Shown here: positions 21,427 through 27,552 of the stretch, one piece after another
How positions within the stretch are numbered: the first letter of the stretch is position 1
How the letters are laid out: each line of letters opens with the position of its first letter
Assembly: GCA_910589085.1 (NCBI GenBank)
Contig: CAJUSG010000019.1
Span: forward strand, 1-38,666
Source: an uncultured Oscillospiraceae bacterium
GTDB taxonomy: Bacteria; Bacillota; Clostridia; Oscillospirales; Oscillospiraceae
Length of the DNA: 38,666 nt
Reading direction: 5' to 3'
Notes under the pieces: generated by a model
The model's input: the letters and a program-made list of their open reading frames with translations, nothing else
Told to the model about the DNA's origin: nothing
The model's database searches: none
Position numbers and translations under genes: made by a program

Positions 21427-21573
21427 ATGGGAATGACTGACAGCCAGTTTAAAGGATTCATTCGTTTTGTGTTGGACGACCTGGTTGAGATTCAGGGGGG
21501 AGACGACCCTGAAAAGCAGGCCGAAAAGTTAAAAAAGGTCATTGAAAATCTCCAGAAAGTGTTAGAGGACTGA
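21427..21573 (+). CDS. 48-residue helical protein after infB
   Basis: Starts at ATG 21427 with AGAAAGGAGATTTC ahead, 35 bp after infB. The protein is two helices, FKGFIRFVLDDLVEI and a charged KQAEKLKKVIENLQKVLED. Codons are more AT-rich than in infB, so I group it with the cassette downstream rather than with the core operon. It would be read from the rimP promoter and ends at a strong terminator. No family named. Confidence 0.65.
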   Translation: MGMTDSQFKGFIRFVLDDLVEIQGGDDPEKQAEKLKKVIENLQKVLED

Positions 21574-21579
21574 GCCAAC

Positions 21580-21603
21580 GGGGCGGGCGTTTTCGCCCGC
21601 CCC
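21580..21603. terminator. Terminator closing the infB transcript
   Basis: GGGGCGGGCG (21580-21589), loop TTTT, CGCCCGCCCC (21594-21603): a perfect 10-bp GC stem followed by GGTTTGCTTTT. It would stop transcripts coming from infB before rbfA, and also lies past the end of the convergent 60-residue gene. Confidence 0.8.
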
Positions 21604-21612
21604 GGTTTGCTT

Positions 21613-21795
21613 TTAGCCCTGTACCTCCAGCGCCTGGACAATGTCCTGACGTAAGCCCAGGGAATAGTAAGCCTGAAACTCATAGTCGGTGTAGTGTACG
21701 AGTTGGGTGAAGTAGCGGTCGTAGAGGTCGAAGTCGGCGGCGGCCTTGTCAATTTCGGTATTGCGCCACAACAGTTCGGTCAGCAGGTCTTGCAT
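21613..21795 (-). CDS. 60-residue protein divergent from the XRE repressor
   Basis: I chose the ATG at 21795, 8 bp after AGGAG; an ATG two codons earlier is too close to the ribosome site. Acidic and aromatic: MQDLLTELLWRNTEIDKAAA, then DLYDRYFTQLVHYTDYEFQA. No membrane segment, no known family. It is driven by a perfect consensus promoter that contains an operator-like repeat, so it is probably the main target of the neighbouring repressor. Confidence 0.7.
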   Translation of the reverse strand: MQDLLTELLWRNTEIDKAAADFDLYDRYFTQLVHYTDYEFQAYYSLGLRQDIVQALEVQG

Positions 21796-21825
21796 TTTCA
21801 TCACTCCTATGCAATAATGATAATA

Positions 21826-21874
21826 CGTGAATTATCCACGCCTTTATTATATACGCGAATAAATCACGTGTCAA
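21826..21874 (-). promoter_or_regulatory. Consensus promoter with twin operators
   Basis: Minus strand TTGACA (21869-21874) and TATAAT (21846-21851) are exactly 17 bp apart. Two 15-bp sites of the form CGYG-N7-CACG lie at 21854-21868, filling the spacer, and at 21826-21840, around the transcription start. Their centres are 28 bp apart. This is a typical layout for an XRE repressor binding its own control region. I see no equally good promoter for the plus-strand XRE gene. Confidence 0.75.
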
Positions 21875-21890
21875 TAGGTCGGAGGCAAAA

Positions 21891-22109
21891 ATGTCAAATT
21901 TTGCTCTGCGCATGAAAGAACTGCGAAAAGAGAGAAAACTAAAGCAACAGGAATTGGCGGATGAGTTTTCCGTTAAACTTCGTACTTATCAGGGGTACGA
22001 GTACGGAGAATCCTATCCGGAGGTGGCGAAGCTGTTAGCCATCGCCGACTTCTTTGATGTCAGTTTGGACTACCTGATGGGCCGCTCCGATGTGCGGGAA
22101 CGGCGGTGA
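21891..22109 (+). CDS. XRE-family HTH regulator
   Basis: 72 residues, almost entirely one Cro/CI-type DNA-binding domain: MKELRKERKLKQQELADEFS gives helices 1-2, VKLRTYQGYEYGESYP the recognition helix, and FDVSLDYLMGRSD the usual end. GGAGGCAAAA precedes the ATG. Without a separate effector domain it probably dimerises and represses the promoter region just upstream. It heads a three-gene block with two small proteins. Confidence 0.88.
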   Translation: MSNFALRMKELRKERKLKQQELADEFSVKLRTYQGYEYGESYPEVAKLLAIADFFDVSLDYLMGRSDVRERR

Positions 22110-22128
22110 AGATTTGGAGGGTTTACCT

Positions 22129-22401
22129 ATGATGTACCCCTTTATGACTTTAGATGACAATACCGAGATTGTCCACTCCGAGATGAGGGAGGATGGCCAG
22201 GTGAAGGTATATCTGGAGCGTCCGGATGCGAAGGACGGTTTTCACCGTGCCACATGCTGGCTGCCTGGCTATAACTGGGAGGATATATTCGGTTTTTCCG
22301 CTACGGATATGGCGCGTTTGCAGGAGGTTGTCCGGTCCACGGCCCACCTGATCCTGCAATTCTCCCAGGAGGGAGGCTTTGACAGTGCCGCAGGTTTTTA
22401 A
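22129..22401 (+). CDS. Accessory protein paired with the DUF4160 gene
   Basis: 90 residues from ATG 22129 (GGAGGGTTTACCT upstream). It begins PFMTLDDNTEIVHSEM, then VKVYLERPDAKDGFHRATCW, LPGYNWEDIFGFS and ends ILQFSQEGGFDSAAGF. I know similar short proteins from Clostridia next to DUF4160 genes but cannot give them a function. Its end overlaps the next start by 17 bp, so the two are co-translated and may form a complex. A toxin-antitoxin or sensor role is speculation. Confidence 0.6.
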   Translation: MMYPFMTLDDNTEIVHSEMREDGQVKVYLERPDAKDGFHRATCWLPGYNWEDIFGFSATDMARLQEVVRSTAHLILQFSQEGGFDSAAGF

Positions 22402-22663
22402 AATTGGCTCCTACTGGGTCTATTTTTGGTCCAATGAAAACGAGCCCTTGGAGCCGGTGCATGTCCATGTCTGTCAGGGGGCGCCCAGCGCGGGGGCCAC
22501 AAAGATTTGGATCACTCAGACCGGGAAATGCTATCTGTGCGGCAACAGCTCAAAAATTCCGGAGCGGACGCTTCGAAACATTATGAAAATCATTGAGGCC
22601 AGAAGCGAGGAGATTATTGAGAAATGGACAGCGTACTTTGGAGAGATCAGCTACTTCTGCTGA
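22385..22663 (+). CDS. DUF4160 family protein
   Basis: 92 residues. I chose the GTG at 22385, 8 bp after GGAGGGAGG. The DUF4160 layout is clear: FKIGSYWVYFWSNENEP, then HVHVCQGAPSAGATKIW, the hinge ITQTGKCYLCGNSSKIP and RTLRNIMKIIEARSEEIIEK with the closing Trp. DUF4160 proteins are short, often next to DUF2442 or other small partners in toxin-antitoxin-like pairs; biochemical function is unknown. It is last in the cassette, 32 bp before rbfA with no terminator, so rbfA may be read from it. Confidence 0.8.
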   Translation: MPQVFKIGSYWVYFWSNENEPLEPVHVHVCQGAPSAGATKIWITQTGKCYLCGNSSKIPERTLRNIMKIIEARSEEIIEKWTAYFGEISYFC

Positions 22664-22695
22664 TTTGACCTATTACCATTCAAAGGAGAATAATA

Positions 22696-23082
22696 ATGGC
22701 GAGCAATCGAATCGGGCGCATCAACGAGGAGGTCCAGCGGGAGCTGGCAGCCCTCATTCCCACGGTGAAGGACCCCCGGGTGACGGGGATGATCTCGGTG
22801 ACGGCGGTGGACGTGACCCCCGACCTGAAGTTTGGCAAGGTCTATATTTCGGTGCTGGACAAAAGCGACAGCGACCAGGTGCTCAAGGGTCTGAAGTCGG
22901 CCTCGGGCTATCTCCGCCGTGAGCTGGGCCGGGCGCTGAACCTGCGCCACACCCCGGAGCTCACCTTCTTCCGGGACGACTCCATGGCCAAGGGGGCCAA
23001 AATTCTGGAGATGCTCCGGGACCCGGAGGTGGTCAAGCCCGCCAACCCGGCCAATGCGCACATTGTTTTGGAGGAGGATTAG
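22696..23082 (+). CDS. rbfA: Ribosome-binding factor A
   Basis: 128 residues, normal length. RbfA binds the 30S subunit during late 16S maturation, important at low temperature. Its KH-like fold is plain: RIGRINEEVQRELAALI, VKDPRVTGMISVTAVDVTPD, KFGKVYISVLD, and GYLRRELGRALNLRHTPELT. AAAGGAG precedes the ATG. It normally follows infB directly; here about 1.3 kb of accessory genes and a terminator come between, and no own promoter is evident. Confidence 0.95.
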   Translation: MASNRIGRINEEVQRELAALIPTVKDPRVTGMISVTAVDVTPDLKFGKVYISVLDKSDSDQVLKGLKSASGYLRRELGRALNLRHTPELTFFRDDSMAKGAKILEMLRDPEVVKPANPANAHIVLEED

Positions 23083-23109
23083 GCCTCGTCCTACAGGAGG
23101 AATATAGTT

Positions 23110-24069
23110 ATGAATGAGACAATCACCCCGCGGCAGGCGGCGGAATTTTTCCAGACCCACGACAGCTATCTTATCCTGACCCACGTCCGCCCCGACGGCG
23201 ACACCATCGGCTGTGCCGCCGGACTGTGCCGGGCGCTGCGCCAGATTGGAAAAACTGCCCATATACTGGAAAATCCGGAGGCCACCGAGCTGTTTACGCC
23301 CTATCTGGAGGGGCTCACCGCCCCGGCTGACTACGCGCCGGAGACGGTGGTCTCGGTGGACATCTCCTCCCGCTCCCTCTTCCCCGAGGGGGCCCGGCAG
23401 TATCTGGCCCGGGTGGACCTGGCCATTGACCACCACCCCAGCCAGGAGTTTTTTGCCCGGGCGACCTGTCTGGACAGCGGGCGGGCGGCCTGCGGCCAGC
23501 TGGTGTATGAGATTGTGAAGCAGTTTGCGCAAATCACCCCGGAGCTGGGGGAGGCCCTCTATGTGGCGGTGTCCACCGACTGCGGCTGCTTTCAGTACAG
23601 CAACACCGACGCCGCGGCCCACCGGGCGGCCGCCGAGCTGATGGAGTCCGGCTTCGACCCCTACCCGGTGAACCGGAGGCTCTTCCGCACCAAGACCTTC
23701 AAGCGCCTGAAGCTGGAGAGCCTGCTCGTCGCCGGCATGGAGCTGCGGGACAACGGAACCACCGCCCTGGTCTACCTGACCCGGGAGATGATTCGCCAGG
23801 TGGGGGCCAGCGAGCGGGACATGGACAACATCTCCGGCTTTGTGGGGCAGATCGAGGGGGTCAAAAACGGCGTTACCCTGAAGGAGACCGAGGACGGCCA
23901 CGTAAAAATTTCCCTGCGCACCGACCCGGGCGACCTGAACGCCACCGCCGTCTGCGCCCTTCTGGGGGGCGGCGGCCACGCCGCCGCCGCCGGGGCCATG
24001 GCGGAGGGCGCCATGGCTGAGGTCCGGCAGGCGGTGATCCACGCCATGGAGCAGGTGAGGGGAAGCTGA
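23110..24069 (+). CDS. nrnA: DHH/DHHA1 oligoribonuclease / pAp phosphatase NrnA
   Basis: 319 residues. NrnA degrades very short RNAs and dephosphorylates 3'-phosphoadenosine 5'-phosphate in many Firmicutes. DHH domain motifs that bind the two metals are all present: LTHVRPDGDTIGCAAG, TVVSVDISSRSLF, LAIDHHPSQEFF and VSTDCGCFQYSNT. The C-terminal DHHA1 domain ends with LLGGGGHAAAAGAMAEG. AGGAGGAATATAGTT precedes the start. Conserved neighbour of rbfA, 27 bp downstream of it. Confidence 0.93.
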   Translation: MNETITPRQAAEFFQTHDSYLILTHVRPDGDTIGCAAGLCRALRQIGKTAHILENPEATELFTPYLEGLTAPADYAPETVVSVDISSRSLFPEGARQYLARVDLAIDHHPSQEFFARATCLDSGRAACGQLVYEIVKQFAQITPELGEALYVAVSTDCGCFQYSNTDAAAHRAAAELMESGFDPYPVNRRLFRTKTFKRLKLESLLVAGMELRDNGTTALVYLTREMIRQVGASERDMDNISGFVGQIEGVKNGVTLKETEDGHVKISLRTDPGDLNATAVCALLGGGGHAAAAGAMAEGAMAEVRQAVIHAMEQVRGS

Positions 24070-24097
24070 ACCGAAAAAAATCAAAGGAATGATCCCA

Positions 24098-25231
24098 ATG
24101 ACAACCATCTATCTCATCCGCCACGCCGAGGCGGAGGGCAACCTGTACCGCCGGGTCCACGGCTGGTACAACTCCCTCATCACCGAAAACGGCTACCGGC
24201 AGATCGCCGCCCTGGAGGAGCGCTTCCGGGATATCCACATCGACGGGGTGTGGTCCAGCGACCTGTTCCGGACCCGTACCACCGCCCGGGCGGTCTACTG
24301 CCCCAAGAACCTCCCTCTGCACACCCACCCCGGCCTGCGGGAGATGAACCTGGGAGAGTGGGAGGACTGGAGCTTTGGTGACGTGCGCCGCGGCAATCCA
24401 GAGAGCATGGACCTGTTCAACCGCACCGACCCGGCCTGGGAGGTGGAAAAGGGGGAGACCTTCTTCCAGCTAGGGGACCGGATCTATGATACAGTGCGCC
24501 GTCTGGTGGAGCGGTACCCCAACCAGACCGTCGCGATGTTCAGCCACGGCATGGCCATCCGCCAGTTCCTGGGCAGGGTGAAGAACCTCCCGCCGGAGGA
24601 GTGGCACGCCATGCCCCACGGGGACAACACGGCGGTGTCCTGCCTCACCTTCGACGGGGAGCGGTTTGCAATTCAGTATGAGATGGACAACTCCCACCTG
24701 CCGGAGAACATCTCCACCCTGGCCCGCCAGGCCTGGTGGCGGAAGGACAAGAAGGCGGCGGCCGACGTGAACCTGTGGAGCGATATACCATTTATCCACC
24801 ACTGCTGGGACCGGGAGCTGTACCTGAAGCTGCGCCGGGAGGCCTGCCCCGGCGTGGAGGATTCGATCCTCCTGGCCGAGGCGGAGGACCTGTGGGATCG
24901 CTCCATGTGGAACCTCCACATATTCCACGCGGGAGAGCGGCCAATGGGCGTGATCCTGTATGACGACCGGTACAAGACGAAAAAGGCGGGATACATCAAA
25001 TTTCTCTCCATCCTCCCGGAGGACCGGGGCAGGGGGCTGGGGGTCCAGCTCATCGGACAGGCGGTGTCCCTGTGGCGCAACAGCGGCCGGGACCGCCTAC
25101 GGCTCCACTGCCCGCCTGATAACGAGAGAGCCCGGCGCTTCTTTGAGAGGTACGGCTTTAAGTGGCTCAGGCGGGAGAAGGGGCAGGACCTGCTGGAGAA
25201 ATACATAGGCTTCGACCCAAGTCAATTTTAA
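24098..25231 (+). CDS. Histidine phosphatase-GNAT acetyltransferase fusion
   Basis: 377 residues. Residues 1-~205 are a phosphoglycerate-mutase-like histidine phosphatase: IYLIRHAEAEGNLYRRVHGW with the catalytic His, a Glu in LREMNLGEWEDWSFGD, and VAMFSHGMAIRQFL with the second His. Residues ~235-377 are a GNAT acyltransferase: AGYIKFLSILPEDRGRGLGV holds the acetyl-CoA pyrophosphate loop, then NERARRFFERYGFKWL. One chain may couple removal of a phosphate with acyl transfer; substrates are unknown. I prefer ATG 24098, placed well after AAAGGA. It ends the rbfA-nrnA unit. Confidence 0.85.
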   Translation: MTTIYLIRHAEAEGNLYRRVHGWYNSLITENGYRQIAALEERFRDIHIDGVWSSDLFRTRTTARAVYCPKNLPLHTHPGLREMNLGEWEDWSFGDVRRGNPESMDLFNRTDPAWEVEKGETFFQLGDRIYDTVRRLVERYPNQTVAMFSHGMAIRQFLGRVKNLPPEEWHAMPHGDNTAVSCLTFDGERFAIQYEMDNSHLPENISTLARQAWWRKDKKAAADVNLWSDIPFIHHCWDRELYLKLRREACPGVEDSILLAEAEDLWDRSMWNLHIFHAGERPMGVILYDDRYKTKKAGYIKFLSILPEDRGRGLGVQLIGQAVSLWRNSGRDRLRLHCPPDNERARRFFERYGFKWLRREKGQDLLEKYIGFDPSQF

Positions 25232-25237
25232 CATGAA

Positions 25238-25268
25238 AAGCGCCTCCCTGTGGAAAAGGGAGGCGCTT
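25238..25268. terminator. Bidirectional terminator
   Basis: AAGCGCCTCCC (25238-25248) pairs perfectly with GGGAGGCGCTT (25258-25268). It lies between the fusion gene and the convergent membrane regulator. The plus-strand tail is TGTTCGCTT, not a strong T run. Confidence 0.75.
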
Positions 25269-25274
25269 GTTCGC

Positions 25275-26063
25275 TTATGTGTGCCGCTCCTTGGAGCAGT
25301 CCACCGCCAGCAGGACCAGGGCCAGAACCGCCAGGGAGGCCGTGGTGAGCCAGTCCAGCAGCCAGGGCTCCGTGGCCTGGGGGACCACCCGGCGGCACAG
25401 CCAGCCGAAGGCCGGGGAGGCCCCGGCGGTAATCAGGGCGCACACCCCGGCCTTCCGCCAGGGACCCGCATTCCAGTATGCCAGGCAGAGGAAGTAGGCC
25501 CACAGGAACACCACCCCCAGGGCGGCCAGGGGGAAGGCCGACCGCCACAGCCAGCCGCCGCCGGTGTAGCCGTGGACCACCGCCAGCAGGGGGAAGACCC
25601 ACACCGAGGTGAGGGCCACGCACAGGGGCAGCACGTGCTTTCCGCAGCACCGCCAGATGGCCCACCAGCCCCAGGGCAGGGCCACCGAAACCAGCACAAT
25701 CCAGAACCAGTCCAGAGTGTGGAAAACCGCCAGATTCACCACAAGGCAGACGGGCACGGCGATGAGACAGCCCGCCAGACACAGCCGGCGGCAGCCCGTC
25801 ACCACCCTCCGCCACGCCGCCGCCGCCCGGGCCTGGGCCTGAGCCTGGAGATCGTCGCAGGCGGTGAAGAACTCGTGCTCCGAGATACCCAGCTCCCGGC
25901 AGATGGCGGTGACCAGAGAGACGTCGGGATAGGACAGGCTGCGCTCCCACTTGCTCACGCTGGACTCGGTGACGAACAGCCGCCCCGCCAGCTCCTTCTG
26001 GGTCAGGCCCGCCTCCAGACGTTTTTTTCGGATGTAGTCGCCAAAGGGTCGTTTTTCTTCCAT
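25275..26063 (-). CDS. XRE regulator fused to a multi-pass membrane domain
   Basis: 262 residues. The first ~65 residues are an XRE DNA-binding domain (IRKKRLEAGLTQKELAGRLF, VTESSVSKWERSLSYPDVSL). After a short Ala/Arg/Gln linker come about six hydrophobic segments (LCLAGCLIAVPVCLVVNLAV, WFWIVLVSVALPWGWWAIW, FPLAALGVVFLWAYFLCLAY and others), ending WLTTASLAVLALVLLAV. The DNA-binding part would be held at the inner face of the membrane. Such fusions are frequent in Clostridia; signal and targets are not known. AGGAGGAAGCCCTT precedes the ATG. Confidence 0.85.
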   Translation of the reverse strand: MEEKRPFGDYIRKKRLEAGLTQKELAGRLFVTESSVSKWERSLSYPDVSLVTAICRELGISEHEFFTACDDLQAQAQARAAAAWRRVVTGCRRLCLAGCLIAVPVCLVVNLAVFHTLDWFWIVLVSVALPWGWWAIWRCCGKHVLPLCVALTSVWVFPLLAVVHGYTGGGWLWRSAFPLAALGVVFLWAYFLCLAYWNAGPWRKAGVCALITAGASPAFGWLCRRVVPQATEPWLLDWLTTASLAVLALVLLAVDCSKERHT

Positions 26064-26116
26064 AAGGGCTTCCTCCTGTGGATGGTAATATGCGGGCCGC
26101 CCGGTCCGCTGAAACC

Positions 26117-26145
26117 AGCGTAGCCCCTGCCGGGGAAAATGTCAA
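26117..26145 (-). promoter_or_regulatory. Promoter of the membrane XRE regulator
   Basis: Minus strand TTGACA (26140-26145) and TACGCT (26117-26122) are 17 bp apart, about 54 bp from the start codon. Confidence 0.65.
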
Positions 26146-26157
26146 GAAAACGGGCCG

Positions 26158-26250
26158 CTTTTGCCGCTCGACCAACAGTCGAGTGGGGCTTCGCCCCTGA
26201 AAATCCAGGAAAGAATGTACCCGGCACGGTTGATCCCGCGCCGGGTCGGT
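26158..26250. other. Orphan cluster of three hairpins
   Basis: CTCGAC/GTCGAG (26167-26183), GGGGC-TTC-GCCCC (26185-26197) and ACCCGGC/GCCGGGT (26219-26246, with an inner CGG/CCG) follow one another, the last ahead of CGGTCTTTTGG. No gene on either strand explains them. They may be what is left of a mobile element edge or of a terminated small RNA. The rest of the 308-bp gap 26064-26371 shows only the promoter and terminator listed. Confidence 0.4.
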
Positions 26251-26332
26251 CTTTTGGTTCTGCTATGTTCGCCGCAGCCTTGTTGCAGTATGGGTATAGT
26301 GTAAAGACCTATTTTTGAATTGTCAAGAGGAA

Positions 26333-26365
26333 AGGCGGTTAGTAGTACTAATACTAACCGCCTTA
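26333..26365. terminator. Terminator of the AT-rich lipoprotein gene
   Basis: AAGGCGGTTAGTA (26333-26345) pairs perfectly with TACTAACCGCCTT (26353-26365) around a 7-nt loop, 6 bp after the stop codon on the minus strand. The tail on that strand, CCTCTTGAC, is weak. Confidence 0.7.
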
Positions 26366-26371
26366 AATGTC

Positions 26372-26890
26372 TTATGCAGGTGTAACAGTCCCGGAGATTT
26401 CTACAATCTCATAAGTTACATCACCAATAAGATAGCTATGTGTAAAATGGTCTTCTGGTAAATTGTAATCATCAGTAACAACATCACAATTTCCTGCAAT
26501 GTCGGTTTTTGCTTCTAAATTAAATTCACATACATCTGCTTGGCCTACAAGCAGTGAACTCAATGGAGGGGTACAATACTCATAGTTAGCTGTTACTTTT
26601 ACCTTAATTGTAACATCATTGTAATTAAAGTTCGTTGATTTGGCAGAAAGATTCATCTTTGCAGAAAGGGAGTCATATAGCATATCCACCTGACCGCCCT
26701 TTGTACCCGTAGAATCCATAACAAATGTAGCGTATCCAATTGAAGTGTTGCCCGTGGATACACCTATATTCAGGTCAAGGTACTGTTCGTAGTTATCAAC
26801 AGTTAGTTCCGTGCCTTTGTTGCCGCCGCCACAGGCCACCAGAGAGAGGGCCAGAGCCGCCGCCAGCATGAGCGCAAGTAGTTTCTTCAT
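26372..26890 (-). CDS. Lipoprotein with host-like signal peptide and AT-rich body
   Basis: 172 residues. MKKLLALMLAAALALSLVAC is a lipoprotein signal peptide with lipobox LVAC, followed by a GGGNKG spacer; the mature protein is anchored outside. The body is beta-rich (VKVTANYEYCTPPLSSLLVG, FTHSYLIGDVTYEIVEISG) with no enzyme motif and unknown function. Base use changes sharply at the spacer: the signal codons are GC-rich like the genome, the body is AT-rich. It faces an AT-rich XRE gene across a shared control region, so the two probably form one acquired unit. Confidence 0.8.
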   Translation of the reverse strand: MKKLLALMLAAALALSLVACGGGNKGTELTVDNYEQYLDLNIGVSTGNTSIGYATFVMDSTGTKGGQVDMLYDSLSAKMNLSAKSTNFNYNDVTIKVKVTANYEYCTPPLSSLLVGQADVCEFNLEAKTDIAGNCDVVTDDYNLPEDHFTHSYLIGDVTYEIVEISGTVTPA

Positions 26891-26938
26891 TGTGTCAACC
26901 TCCGTCTAATTTTGTTGTTGTGCTGGGAAACAGATAGA

Positions 26939-26967
26939 AGTATAGCACAAAACAAGATTTCAGTCAA
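26939..26967 (-). promoter_or_regulatory. Promoter of the AT-rich lipoprotein
   Basis: Minus strand TTGACT (26962-26967) and TATACT (26939-26944) are 17 bp apart. The first of three direct repeats (26954-26964) overlaps its -35 and spacer, so a bound regulator would block it. Confidence 0.75.
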
Positions 26968-27008
26968 CTTAAAAGAAAGATTTCACTTGCTTAATAAAAG
27001 ATTTTAGT
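26954..27008. repeat. Three 11-bp direct repeats, probable regulator binding array
   Basis: AAGATTTCAGT (26954-26964), AAGATTTCACT (26977-26987) and AAGATTTTAGT (26998-27008) repeat every 23 and 21 bp, about two helical turns, so all three face the same side of the DNA. They lie between the divergent lipoprotein and XRE genes and overlap the lipoprotein promoter. A possible -10 for the XRE gene (TAAAAT, 27014-27019) follows the last unit. Confidence 0.75.
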
Positions 27009-27040
27009 CCATGTAAAATACAGGTTAAGGGGGTGTTTTC

Positions 27041-27385
27041 ATGGACTATGAGTTGTTGGGCAAGAGAATACGGGATGAACGCTTGCTATTGCGTTTAACG
27101 ATAGAACAACTTGCGGAGAGAGTAGACAAGAGCACAAACTATATTGGACAGATAGAACGGAATGACGGAAAGCCAAGTCTGGAAACAATAGTCGATATTG
27201 CTAATGCTTTAGGGACAACAGTAGACGCATTATTAAAGGACAGTTTGAAAACAGAACAGCGTGACGGGACGATACAGGAAATATCAACCTTGCTGTATTC
27301 ATTAGACGATAACGGGAAACAGTTTATACTTGACATGGTGAAGCGGTATAGCCATTATCACCAGCCGCAGAGCGACAATCTGTAA
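27041..27385 (+). CDS. XRE-family regulator, probable controller of the lipoprotein
   Basis: 114 residues. Residues 5-65 form a Cro/CI-type domain: LGKRIRDERLLLRLTIEQLA, then ERVDKSTNYIGQIERNDGKP as the recognition part and LETIVDIANALGTTVDALL. The C-terminal ~45 residues (ISTLLYSLDDNGKQFILDMV) are a short helical tail seen in small XRE regulators. Codons are AT-rich, unlike the flanking core genes. The most likely targets are the three direct repeats just upstream, giving control of itself and the lipoprotein. Inference from layout only. Confidence 0.85.
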   Translation: MDYELLGKRIRDERLLLRLTIEQLAERVDKSTNYIGQIERNDGKPSLETIVDIANALGTTVDALLKDSLKTEQRDGTIQEISTLLYSLDDNGKQFILDMVKRYSHYHQPQSDNL

Positions 27386-27498
27386 AAATATAGCAAGGTC
27401 AATGCTTCTGCCGCTGGAGACAAACGAAAACACCTATCACGCAATAGGTTCTTTTGATAGCTGCGCGCGAGGCGCTGAAAGCGCTGAGCGCTCCTATA

Positions 27499-27539
27499 GC
27501 AATAAAGAGGCGGCGCTTTCAGCGCCGCCTCTTTATTGC
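27499..27539. terminator. Very long perfect hairpin downstream of prfC
   Basis: A perfect 19-bp stem (27499-27517 with 27521-27539) closed by TTC. It lies 14 bp after the prfC stop on the minus strand and 114 bp after the XRE stop on the plus strand. T-rich sequence is inside the stem ends (CTCTTTATTG) rather than after it. The nearby GGCGCTGAAAGCGCT (27472-27486) can pair with the stem apex, giving an alternative fold. Confidence 0.65.
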
Positions 27540-27552
27540 AACTTCTCTCGCA

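Noticed and set aside
26135..26227. Possible coding remnant in the gap before the AT-rich lipoprotein
   Set aside because: Short frames exist on both strands but are full of hairpin sequence and have no start or ribosome site.
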